Origin: DAOSWM01 sp035380045
Lineage (GTDB): Bacteria > Bacteroidota > Bacteroidia > Bacteroidales > Tenuifilaceae
Direction: 5' to 3'
Assembly (NCBI GenBank): GCA_035380045.1
Contig: DAOSWM010000116.1
Location: 1 to 6,184 of the forward strand
DNA length: 6,184 bases
Part shown: piece by piece, positions 1-6,098 of the stretch
How positions within the stretch are numbered: the stretch's first letter is position 1
Layout: every line of letters starts with the position of its first letter
Translations under genes and position numbers: made by a program
The notes under the pieces: model-generated
What the model saw: the letters and a program-made list of their open reading frames with translations, nothing else
The model's database searches: none
What the model was told of the DNA's origin: nothing

Positions 1-1017
1 GTCGCCGTCAATAATTGCGGAAAGGTTGTAGAGCGTAAGGTTTATTCTATGGTCGGTAACCCTACCCTGTGGGTAGTTGTAGGTTCTGATTTTTGCTGAG
101 CGATCGCCGGTTGATACCATGGTTTTCCGTTTCGACGAAATTTCGTCGAGGTATTTCTGGTACTCAAGGTTGTATAGGCGGGTACGGAGTTCTATAAGCG
201 CTTTATCGAAATTTTTTAGCTGCGATTTTTGGTCCTGGCACTGCACCACAATTCCGGAGGGAATATGTGTTAATCGGATTGCCGAGTAGGTAGTGTTCAC
301 ACTTTGTCCGCCGGGCCCAGAAGCGCAAAAAGTATCCTTGCGGATATCCTCCATTTTCAGGTCAATATCGAATTCTTCGGCTTCAGGTAGCACGGCAACA
401 GTTGCTGCCGATGTATGAACCCTTCCTTGGGTTTCGGTTTGTGGTACACGCTGAACCCTGTGAACACCCGATTCGTACTTTAAAATTCCATAAACGCCGT
501 TCCCTTTTACGCTAAGCACAACCTCCTTATAGCCACCAACGGTTCCTTCGGAAAAGTGGTTTACTTCAAATTTCCAACCTCTGTTCTCAATGAACTTTGT
601 GTACATTCTGAAAAGGTCGCCTGCGAAAATGCTTGCCTCATCGCCTCCGGTTCCGGCTCTAATTTCCAGCACTGCATTCTTGCTATCCTGTGGGTCGGCA
701 GGAACAAGCAGCAGTTTAATTTCCTGCTCAAGGGTTTCCTGTTCTTCCTCAAGGGTTTCGAGCTCCATTTTTGCCATTTCGCGCATCTCCTCGTCCTTCT
801 CGGTGGTGAGAATGCTTTTTGCCGACTCAATGTTGCTCAGGATGTTCTTGTACTTGTCGTAGGCTTCTACTATTGGTTCCAGCTCACGATACTCCTTGTT
901 CAGGCTGATGTACTTTTTCATATCGGCCATCACAGCGGGGTCGGTAATTTGCTGGCCAATCTCCTCAAATTTTCTTCTAAGCCCTTCCAGCTTACTAAGT
1001 ATGGTATTTTCGCTCAT
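1..1017 (-). CDS. prfA: Peptide chain release factor 1 (3' end beyond window)
   Basis: The protein reads UAA and UAG stop codons in the ribosomal A site and triggers hydrolysis of peptidyl-tRNA. The frame is open from the ATG at 1017 to the window edge, giving 339 residues. Full-length RF1 is about 355-360, so roughly the last 20 residues lie outside. In order one sees an N-terminal helical, Glu/Lys-rich domain (about 1-105), the family motif EIRAGTGGDEA (118-128), and the stop-codon recognition tripeptide PQT at 192-194 within HRVQRVPQTETQGR. The PxT form marks RF1 rather than RF2, which has SPF. The catalytic GGQ is at 236-238 in SGPGGQSVN, and NYPQGRVTDHR (314-324) is also typical. Gln238 is the residue methylated by PrmC in this family. 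There is no Shine-Dalgarno; the leader is A/T-rich. The gene lies 90 bp downstream of the small membrane-protein gene on the same strand and may have its own promoter at 1037-1044. Identification is very secure. Confidence 0.97.
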   Translation of the reverse strand, partial: MSENTILSKLEGLRRKFEEIGQQITDPAVMADMKKYISLNKEYRELEPIVEAYDKYKNILSNIESAKSILTTEKDEEMREMAKMELETLEEEQETLEQEIKLLLVPADPQDSKNAVLEIRAGTGGDEASIFAGDLFRMYTKFIENRGWKFEVNHFSEGTVGGYKEVVLSVKGNGVYGILKYESGVHRVQRVPQTETQGRVHTSAATVAVLPEAEEFDIDLKMEDIRKDTFCASGPGGQSVNTTYSAIRLTHIPSGIVVQCQDQKSQLKNFDKALIELRTRLYNLEYQKYLDEISSKRKTMVSTGDRSAKIRTYNYPQGRVTDHRINLTLYNLSAIIDGD

Positions 1018-1036
1018 ATGTTTACTAAAATTGGTG

Positions 1037-1044
1037 CAAATTTA
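1037..1044 (-). promoter_or_regulatory. Candidate Bacteroidota -7 promoter element for prfA
   Basis: On the minus strand this reads TAAATTTG, a perfect match to the Bacteroidota -7 consensus TAnnTTTG. It lies 19 bases upstream of the prfA start codon, which would give a very short leader of about a dozen bases. No convincing -33 TTTG box is visible at the expected distance, and 8-bp matches occur by chance in A/T-rich DNA. The call is therefore tentative. Confidence 0.35.
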
Positions 1045-1107
1045 GCTTTTTTATTCGGTATTTTATTGAATGAATATATTTAGGAGGGGTGTGTTTAAGA
1101 GATTTTT

Positions 1108-1485
1108 TCAGCGGGTAACTCTTCGATATTTTTTTAGATTAAAAATAATTGAGGTTGCCAATGCAGTTATGTAGGTAATTGTAGTTATTGCATTTGCTGA
1201 ATTGTCTGATAAAGTAATCGAAAGTACCCTCTGCAAAAGGTATGCTACGTAAGAGGATGTGTTTGGCTCTTTGCCAAGTATCTCTAGCACATTCCAATGC
1301 CAGTCGGTAAGCGGACAGTATCCCAGCCCGAAAAAAATGCCGAGAATAGTCCAAGAGCCACCTGTAAGCATGAGTAGAATTAAATTCGCTTTGCGCAGGG
1401 GTTTCCATATCCAACCAAAAAGGTTGAACAGAATGAGCAGCGAATGGAAAACTGTGAAAAACCAATCGAGAATTCCGTATATCAT
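1108..1485 (-). CDS. Small integral membrane protein, DUF2784-like
   Basis: This is a 125-residue hydrophobic protein of unknown function, predicted to sit in the inner membrane. Three membrane segments are visible at about 5-27, 34-54 and 97-116, with a positively charged loop KPLRK (28-32) between the first two and a basic tail LKKYRRVTR. The stretch GYCPLTDWHW (55-64), after the second helix, contains the CPLT core I associate with DUF2784 proteins; this assignment is from memory. An in-frame extension to a TTG at 1512 exists, but that codon lies inside the stem of the upstream terminator. I therefore take the ATG at 1485, which is followed by a natural hydrophobic N-terminus. The start is only 14 bases past the end of the terminator U-tract, so expression may depend on read-through from the phosphofructokinase gene or on an unrecognised promoter. 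It ends with TGA, 90 bp before prfA. The gene is probably real; its function is unknown. Confidence 0.72.
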   Translation of the reverse strand: MIYGILDWFFTVFHSLLILFNLFGWIWKPLRKANLILLMLTGGSWTILGIFFGLGYCPLTDWHWNVLEILGKEPNTSSYVAYLLQRVLSITLSDNSANAITTITYITALATSIIFNLKKYRRVTR

Positions 1486-1498
1486 TTTAAATATAAAT

Positions 1499-1530
1499 AA
1501 AAAACCCTGCAAAGGAATATCTTCACAGGG
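1499..1530 (-). terminator. Rho-independent terminator after the phosphofructokinase gene
   Basis: On the minus strand the hairpin arms are CCCTGTGAAG and CTTTGCAGGG (1521-1530 and 1505-1514), separated by the six-base loop ATATTC. The ten-base stem pairs throughout, with two G-U wobbles in RNA. It is followed at once by six Ts (1504-1499) and then a T-rich run. It begins 20 bases after the phosphofructokinase stop codon, as expected for an intrinsic terminator. Its tail runs into the leader of the small membrane-protein gene. Confidence 0.88.
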
Positions 1531-1550
1531 CTATGTGTAACGTTTACAAA

Positions 1551-2753
1551 CTATTCGCTGGTCATAATAAAGAGCGGAAGCATTTCGAAGCTTTTGTAGA
1601 ATGGTCTGAGCCTTTCGGTGTTGTAGAACTTTGAAACGTTAACCAGCTTCTTTTGGCTTGTTACCACGTCGATAGGCATGTTGTCGTAACGTCCATTTTT
1701 CAGAACCACGAGCCTTCCATGAACTCCCTTAAGAATAAGGTCGAGCGCAAGGTTTCCGAATGCCATTGGAACAATGGAGTCGATGGCATCGGGTTCTCCA
1801 CCGCGCACCAGGTAGCCAAGTTTTTGGGTAATTGTGTTTATCGATTTTCCATGGTTGTACTTCCCGGAGAGTTCCTTGATTTTTTTGGAAACAACATCGC
1901 CAATTCCACCGAGTTTTAGGTGACCGTAGGCATCAACTTCGGTGCCTTCTACCATCATTTTGTCCATTCCACTAAATGTTGCTCCCTCACTAACCATAAC
2001 CGAGGAGTAGCGGCTTGGGTATGAGTTTCGGTCTTCAACCAGAAGTTTGGTTAACAGGTCAATATCAAACTTATGCTCAGGAATAACGCAGCGATTGGCA
2101 ACTCCAGCCATGGTTGGTAGCATGGCGGTAAAACCTGCATAGCGCCCGAAAACTTCCATTACCAGAATCCTTTCGTGTGAGCCAGCAGAAGTTCTCAGAA
2201 TATCGGTCATGGCTATAGTTCTGGTAATACACGTGCTAAAACCAATGCAGTAGTCGGTTCCCGGAACGTCGTTATCCATGGTTTTTGGAATTGCAATTAC
2301 CTTTGCACCCTCCTTGTAAAGCCTAACACCGTAGCTTAGTGTATCGTCGCCCCCAACGGGAATGAGGTAGTCGATTCCAAGGAAATCAACATTTTTTAAG
2401 ACTTCTGGGGTTAAATCGTTTACCTCTTTCTTGTACTTTTCTTTAAGGTGAATAGGAACGTCATCAAGTTTCACCTTCGATGGGTTGGTGCGCGAGGTGT
2501 GAAGGAAAGTTCCTCCTGTTCGGAAAGCACGGTTTACCCGTTCTTCTGTAAGCCATTCAAAGCAAGCTGAGTTGTCAACTTTTTTATCACGAACTATTTC
2601 AATCATTCCCCGCCAACCTCTTCTAATTCCTACAACCTGAAAACCTTCTCGTAGAGCTCGAATTGTTACTGCTCTAATTGCCGGATTTAAACCAGGAACA
2701 TCTCCTCCTCCAGTGAGGATTCCTATTACGCCTTTTTTCTTGTTGTTGTTCAT
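1551..2753 (-). CDS. 6-phosphofructokinase, pyrophosphate-dependent type
   Basis: The enzyme phosphorylates fructose 6-phosphate to fructose 1,6-bisphosphate in the cytoplasm, the committed step of glycolysis. The 400-residue protein has the PFK fold throughout: GILTGGGDVPGLNPAIRAV (11-29) at the phosphoryl-donor site, GGDDT (134-138), PKTMDND (156-162) with the catalytic Asp160, MEVFGRYAGF (199-208), SEGAT (255-259) and RGGEPDAID (317-325). Two positions predict the donor. Asp137 replaces the glycine (Gly104 in E. coli PfkA) needed for ATP, and Lys157 replaces Gly124. This Asp/Lys pair is the established signature of PPi-dependent enzymes, whose reaction is reversible and can also serve gluconeogenesis. 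ATP-type enzymes of about 320 residues are shorter. The start is ATG with an A/T-rich leader, and the stop is TAG. The gene is transcribed divergently from the Wzz-like gene and ends at a strong terminator. The PFK family is certain; donor specificity is inferred from residues. Confidence 0.95.
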   Translation of the reverse strand: MNNNKKKGVIGILTGGGDVPGLNPAIRAVTIRALREGFQVVGIRRGWRGMIEIVRDKKVDNSACFEWLTEERVNRAFRTGGTFLHTSRTNPSKVKLDDVPIHLKEKYKKEVNDLTPEVLKNVDFLGIDYLIPVGGDDTLSYGVRLYKEGAKVIAIPKTMDNDVPGTDYCIGFSTCITRTIAMTDILRTSAGSHERILVMEVFGRYAGFTAMLPTMAGVANRCVIPEHKFDIDLLTKLLVEDRNSYPSRYSSVMVSEGATFSGMDKMMVEGTEVDAYGHLKLGGIGDVVSKKIKELSGKYNHGKSINTITQKLGYLVRGGEPDAIDSIVPMAFGNLALDLILKGVHGRLVVLKNGRYDNMPIDVVTSQKKLVNVSKFYNTERLRPFYKSFEMLPLFIMTSE

Positions 2754-2847
2754 AATTCTTGTGCTTTAGGTTGTAACTAGTTTGTTTTAAACAGCAAAAT
2801 TCAAAAAACTCTTACCAATTTAGTGAAATATTGGTTATAAATTTCTC

Positions 2848-2887
2848 TAATTCCGAATTTCTGGGAATTATCTATGCAAATGTTTGC
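2848..2887. promoter_or_regulatory. Two adjacent inverted repeats in the divergent promoter region
   Basis: The 230-bp gap between the divergent phosphofructokinase and Wzz-like genes (2754-2983) holds no gene. Near its middle are TAATTCC (2848-2854) and GGAATTA (2864-2870), a perfect 7-bp inverted repeat with a 9-base spacer. Six bases further on is GCAAA-TG-TTTGC (2876-2887), a 5-bp inverted repeat. They could be operator half-sites for a dimeric regulator, but short palindromes are common in A/T-rich DNA. A near-match to the -7 box (TAATTTCG, 2949-2956, 7 of 8) lies before the Wzz-like gene. I found no convincing -7/-33 pair for the phosphofructokinase. Confidence 0.25.
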
Positions 2888-2983
2888 TAAAAAAACTATT
2901 GAATAGAAAACAAGTAGGATGCTTCGTTATTATTATATTATTATTTTGTAATTTCGCACACAGTAAAATAAAAACATCAATAT

Positions 2984-3967
2984 ATGGAAAATACTGAACA
3001 AAAGCCGCTTGGGTCAAACGATGAGATTGATTTAATCGAACTATTTACCCGAATGTGGGAAGGTTTTAAAAATGGAGTGATTTGGTTGCTAAACGCATTA
3101 AAAAACCTTCTTATTTTTATAATCCGTAAGTCAGTATGGATTGGAACATTCGCACTTTTTGGAGCAGTATTAGGTTATATCCTTTACATTGGTGTACCCA
3201 ACTACTACTCATCGCAGGCTACCATTCGTTCAAATGGTATAAGCAATATCTATGTAATTGACTTTGTGAACCAGCTTCAGGAGCTACTTTCTAATCGAAA
3301 TTACGATGCTATTTCCCAAAGGCTCAATATTAATGTTGATGATGTTGATAAAATTAAGTCCATTGGAGCATACTATGGAATTGATATTAATGAGGATAGG
3401 AATGTTGACTACATTGATTTTGAAAACACATACGACCCGCTTGATTCAACAATTGTTAGGTTACCTGCTGTGCTTTATATTAAAATTGAGCTGTGGAAGA
3501 TGGATGTATATACGACTCTAAAAACATCGGTGGTTGACTATGTTAGTAAAAATCCATTCATCATTACCAACAATAATTTAAGGATTAAGCAAGCGCTTGA
3601 ACAGATAGACTATATTAACGAAGAGGTTCAAAAGCTTGATAGCCTTCAGAATATTCAATATTTTGAGGTTCCTAAAACTCAGCGAACCTCAAATACTCAG
3701 ATGGTTGTGTTGAATGAGAAAGATTTTAAACTCTACCATTCCATATTGCTGGATTTGAAAAGAAGCAAACAAGGATTAGAACGTGATCTGGAACTTTATG
3801 GGGAACCAATAACTATTCTTCAACCCTTTACTGAGTTAGCGCTTGTGAAGGAGAATTTGCTCAGCGCTATTTTACCCAAGTTCATATTTTTTGCTTTACT
3901 AGGTTTTATTGTTTCAATTCTATGGCACTTTCGCAGAGGCATATATGAAGCAATAGCCGGAAAGTAG
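2984..3967 (+). CDS. Wzz-like chain-length determinant / polysaccharide co-polymerase
   Basis: This 327-residue inner-membrane protein has the two-helix topology of Wzz-type polysaccharide co-polymerases, which set the length of O-antigen or capsule chains. The cytoplasmic N-terminus carries DEIDLIELFTRMWEG (13-27), the short acidic-hydrophobic motif seen at the start of Bacteroidota chain-length proteins. The first membrane helix is about 51-70 and the second about 297-316, followed by a short basic tail. The roughly 225 residues between them would lie in the periplasm and include a likely helical, coiled stretch at 199-272. The pre-TM2 segment contains spaced prolines (275, 281, 298), as in the family. 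There is no Walker A/B tyrosine-kinase domain, so this is the kinase-free form. It starts with ATG at 2984 without a Shine-Dalgarno and ends with TAG. No glycosyltransferase, flippase or polymerase gene is beside it, so it is either an orphan or its partners lie elsewhere. The family call rests on topology and motif; the substrate is unknown. Confidence 0.68.
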   Translation: MENTEQKPLGSNDEIDLIELFTRMWEGFKNGVIWLLNALKNLLIFIIRKSVWIGTFALFGAVLGYILYIGVPNYYSSQATIRSNGISNIYVIDFVNQLQELLSNRNYDAISQRLNINVDDVDKIKSIGAYYGIDINEDRNVDYIDFENTYDPLDSTIVRLPAVLYIKIELWKMDVYTTLKTSVVDYVSKNPFIITNNNLRIKQALEQIDYINEEVQKLDSLQNIQYFEVPKTQRTSNTQMVVLNEKDFKLYHSILLDLKRSKQGLERDLELYGEPITILQPFTELALVKENLLSAILPKFIFFALLGFIVSILWHFRRGIYEAIAGK

Positions 3968-3986
3968 AAAAAAGTTTTCCCTAAAT

Positions 3987-4142
3987 AAGAGGGCGTCTCA
4001 AAAGCCAAAAAGAAAGAAATATATTGCTCTGTGGAACTCTGTGTTCTCATTGTAACATACTGTGGTACTATCCGATAAAATTCCACAGAATTCTACAGAG
4101 TCCTTTATTTAGTCACACAGTGATTTATTGAGACACCCTCTT
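3987..4142. repeat. MITE-like 156-bp element with terminal inverted repeats
   Basis: The ends are AAGAGGGCGTCTCAA (3987-4001) and TTGAGACACCCTCTT (4128-4142), which are reverse complements at 14 of 15 positions. A second nested inverted pair lies inside: CTCTGTGGAACTCTGTG (4027-4043) against 4084-4100, matching at 15 of 17. No open reading frame that looks like a gene lies within. The GAGGG-GTCTCAA ends resemble insertion-sequence termini found in Bacteroidota (recollection only), so a non-autonomous element or remnant is plausible. No target-site duplication is evident. The element lies between convergent genes, and its right arm is followed on the plus strand by a T-rich run (4147-4151). 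It could therefore also act as a terminator for the Wzz-like gene and, read the other way, for the aspartase gene. Confidence 0.6.
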
Positions 4143-4158
4143 GCTTTTTTTGATAGTT

Positions 4159-6018
4159 TTAAAGTTTTAGGTTCCCCGGTTTAACCATATTTTCAGGTGC
4201 CAAGATTCTATTTAGCTGGTTTTCTGTTAAAATGTTTTTCTCAATTACAAGTTCGTATACACTTTTCCCGCTGGTTAACGCCTCCTTAGCAACAGCAGTT
4301 GCTTTTTCGTAACCAATAATTGGGTTCAGGGCAGTAACCAGCCCAATGCTGTTGTGTACCATTTCTTTACAATGCACCTTGTTGGCAGTAATTCCATCTA
4401 TACATCTTACTTTAAGGGTTGACATTCCGTTCTTAAGCATCTCTATTGATTCGAATAAACTTTGCACAATTACTGGTTCGAAAACATTCAGCTCAAGCTG
4501 GCCACCCTCGGCGGCAAATGTTACGGTAAGGTCGTTACCTATAACTTTAAATGCAATTTGGTTAACCACTTCAGGAATAACAGGGTTAACCTTTCCTGGC
4601 ATAATCGATGAGCCCGGTTGCATGGGGGGGAGGTTAATCTCGTTAATTCCGGTTCTTGGTCCTGAGGAAAGTAACCTTAAGTCGTTACAAATTTTTGATA
4701 GTTTTACTGCAAGTCGTTTTATTGCTGATGAGTACATTACAAATGCCCCGGTATCCTGGGTGGCTTCAACCAGGTTTGGGGCAAGAACAACTTCAAGTTT
4801 TGTTACTCTTTTTAGGTGTTTCATTACTTTTTCAGGATACTCTGGTTCCGAGTTTATGCCGGTTCCAATGGCCGTGGCTCCCATGTTAACCTCGAGGAAT
4901 AGCTTTGCATTCTGGTTTAGTCTTGTTATTTCTTCCGTAAGGGTAGCAGCGTAAGCTTCAAATTCCTGCCCGAGTGTCATGGGAACTGCATCCTGAAGTT
5001 GTGTGCGCCCCATTTTTATTACATCAGCGAATTCGATGGATTTCTCTTTAAACGAATCAATCAGATCGCTGAGAACTCCTACTAGTTTTTGATTTGAAAG
5101 AATAAGCGCAATTTTTATTGCAGTGGGGTATGCATCGTTGGTCGATTGTGAGAGGTTTACATCGTTGTTAGGATGACAAAATTCGTATTCGCCCTTGGTA
5201 TATCCCATAATCTCAAGAGCTCGATTTGCAATCACCTCGTTCGCATTCATGTTGGTCGATGTTCCTGCACCTCCCTGAATCATGTCAACTACAAAATGGT
5301 TATGGAATTTTCCATTCCGAATTTCTTGGCACGCTTTAACAATGGCATTTTTTTTGGGCTTGTCGAGTAACCCAAGTTCGAAGTTAGCTTCAGCAGCAGC
5401 CTCTTTTACCATTGCTAAAGAATCAATTAGCGATGGATAAAAGTTAAGAAGCACACCACTAATATTGAAGTTTTCGATTGCTCTTAGTGTTTGTATACCA
5501 TAGTAGTATTCGTAAGGGACATATCGTTCACCTAGTAAATCATGCTCTAAACGGGTTTGCCCCGATTCGTACTGCGCAGCAGGGTTTATCATGCGGTTAT
5601 TTGCATGCCTCATCCGTCGAGATATTACTCTTGCAATGTTCGAAAAAACCTTGACGGTAGCATTAACATCTTTTGTGAAAAAATCATTATCTATCGTAAG
5701 CACGGTTGTTGGTGAAAGTGCTCTGGCTGAAGTAGAATGGGGTGAATCGTTGGCGTGCGAACCTTCTCCCAGGAAGTCACCCTTCCCAAAAACTGTAAGT
5801 TTTAGTTCAACACCATATGAATTGCTCTTGAAAAGTTCAACCTCTCCATCGTAAATAATAAAAATACATTCACGTTTCCCATTCTCCCTGAAAAGGTACT
5901 CGTTGGTCTTGAATTTCTTTTCCTTCACACAGCAACCTAAAACCTCAAGGTCGTTCTCAGAGAAACCTCTGAAAAGTTCTATCTTTTTAAGAAAATCAAT
6001 CATCTTTAGTTGTTCCAT
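4159..6018 (-). CDS. aspA: Aspartate ammonia-lyase with N-terminal cyclic-nucleotide-binding domain
   Basis: The C-terminal 465 residues form a complete aspartase, which reversibly deaminates L-aspartate to fumarate and ammonia in the cytoplasm. Family motifs are LLGERYVPYEYYYGIQTLRA (161-180), GGAGTSTNMNANE (249-261), SQSTNDAYPT (290-299), GRTQLQDAVPMTLGQEF (337-353), and the signature loop GSSIMPGKVNP (469-479) with the catalytic serine at Ser470. Gln340 within GRTQLQD favours aspartase over fumarase, which has His there. Ordinary aspartases are about 470-480 residues. Here about 150 extra residues precede the enzyme: a Crp-type cyclic-nucleotide-binding beta-roll (about 10-118, with YDGEVEL at 56-62 and FLGEGS at 82-87), then a helix like the Crp dimer helix (about 119-143) and a short linker. 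The phosphate-binding arginine of the sensor appears to be His94. There is no DNA-binding domain. The start is ATG at 6018; a second in-frame ATG at 6003 is possible but would hardly change the protein. It ends with TAA. Enzyme identity is very secure; ligand and allosteric role are inferred. Confidence 0.95.
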   Translation of the reverse strand: MEQLKMIDFLKKIELFRGFSENDLEVLGCCVKEKKFKTNEYLFRENGKRECIFIIYDGEVELFKSNSYGVELKLTVFGKGDFLGEGSHANDSPHSTSARALSPTTVLTIDNDFFTKDVNATVKVFSNIARVISRRMRHANNRMINPAAQYESGQTRLEHDLLGERYVPYEYYYGIQTLRAIENFNISGVLLNFYPSLIDSLAMVKEAAAEANFELGLLDKPKKNAIVKACQEIRNGKFHNHFVVDMIQGGAGTSTNMNANEVIANRALEIMGYTKGEYEFCHPNNDVNLSQSTNDAYPTAIKIALILSNQKLVGVLSDLIDSFKEKSIEFADVIKMGRTQLQDAVPMTLGQEFEAYAATLTEEITRLNQNAKLFLEVNMGATAIGTGINSEPEYPEKVMKHLKRVTKLEVVLAPNLVEATQDTGAFVMYSSAIKRLAVKLSKICNDLRLLSSGPRTGINEINLPPMQPGSSIMPGKVNPVIPEVVNQIAFKVIGNDLTVTFAAEGGQLELNVFEPVIVQSLFESIEMLKNGMSTLKVRCIDGITANKVHCKEMVHNSIGLVTALNPIIGYEKATAVAKEALTSGKSVYELVIEKNILTENQLNRILAPENMVKPGNLKL

Positions 6019-6028
6019 GAGCTGTATC

Positions 6029-6063
6029 TTAATTTAATTTAATTTAATTTAATTTAATTTAAT
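6029..6063 (-). repeat. Pentanucleotide tandem repeat, seven perfect ATTAA copies
   Basis: On the minus strand ATTAA is repeated exactly seven times (35 bp), ending 10 bases before the aspartase start codon. The unit contains TAA, and five is not a multiple of three. The array therefore places stops in all three frames and cannot be coding. It sits downstream of the predicted -7 box, so it would be transcribed into the mRNA leader. Perfect short tandem arrays of this kind can gain or lose copies by replication slippage. Copy change would vary leader length and A/T content, not reading frame. Confidence 0.95.
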
Positions 6064-6090
6064 GTCAGTATCTATGCGTCTATTAAAATC

Positions 6091-6098
6091 CAAAGTTA
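6091..6098 (-). promoter_or_regulatory. Candidate -7 promoter element for the aspartase gene
   Basis: The minus strand reads TAACTTTG, a perfect match to the Bacteroidota -7 consensus TAnnTTTG. Transcription would begin about 7 bases downstream, near 6084, giving a leader of about 65 bases that contains the whole ATTAA array. No clear TTTG -33 box is seen 17-23 bases upstream, where the sequence is C-rich (ACACCCCTAACC). Position and consensus match support the call moderately. Confidence 0.45.

Noticed and set aside
556..1083. A 175-codon plus-strand open frame
   Set aside because: It lies antisense to prfA, whose minus-strand frame carries all RF1 motifs. The plus-strand product shows no recognisable domain.
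1087..1097. GGGGTGTGTTT shared with 6110-6120
   Set aside because: It is an 11-base match with no extension on either side, consistent with chance in a window of this size.
2925..2948. ATT/TAT-rich run before the Wzz-like gene as a trinucleotide repeat
   Set aside because: The run is imperfect and short. It is better described as A/T-rich promoter DNA.
3820..4086. An 88-codon minus-strand open frame
   Set aside because: It overlaps the 3' end of the Wzz-like gene in antisense and runs into the inverted-repeat element. The product has no recognisable features.
4346..4954. A 202-codon plus-strand open frame
   Set aside because: It is the antisense shadow of the aspartase catalytic region, where the minus strand encodes conserved family motifs.
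6029..6063. ATTAA array as a translational on/off switch within the aspartase frame
   Set aside because: The repeat carries TAA in every frame and lies upstream of the start codon, so copy changes cannot shift the protein's reading frame.
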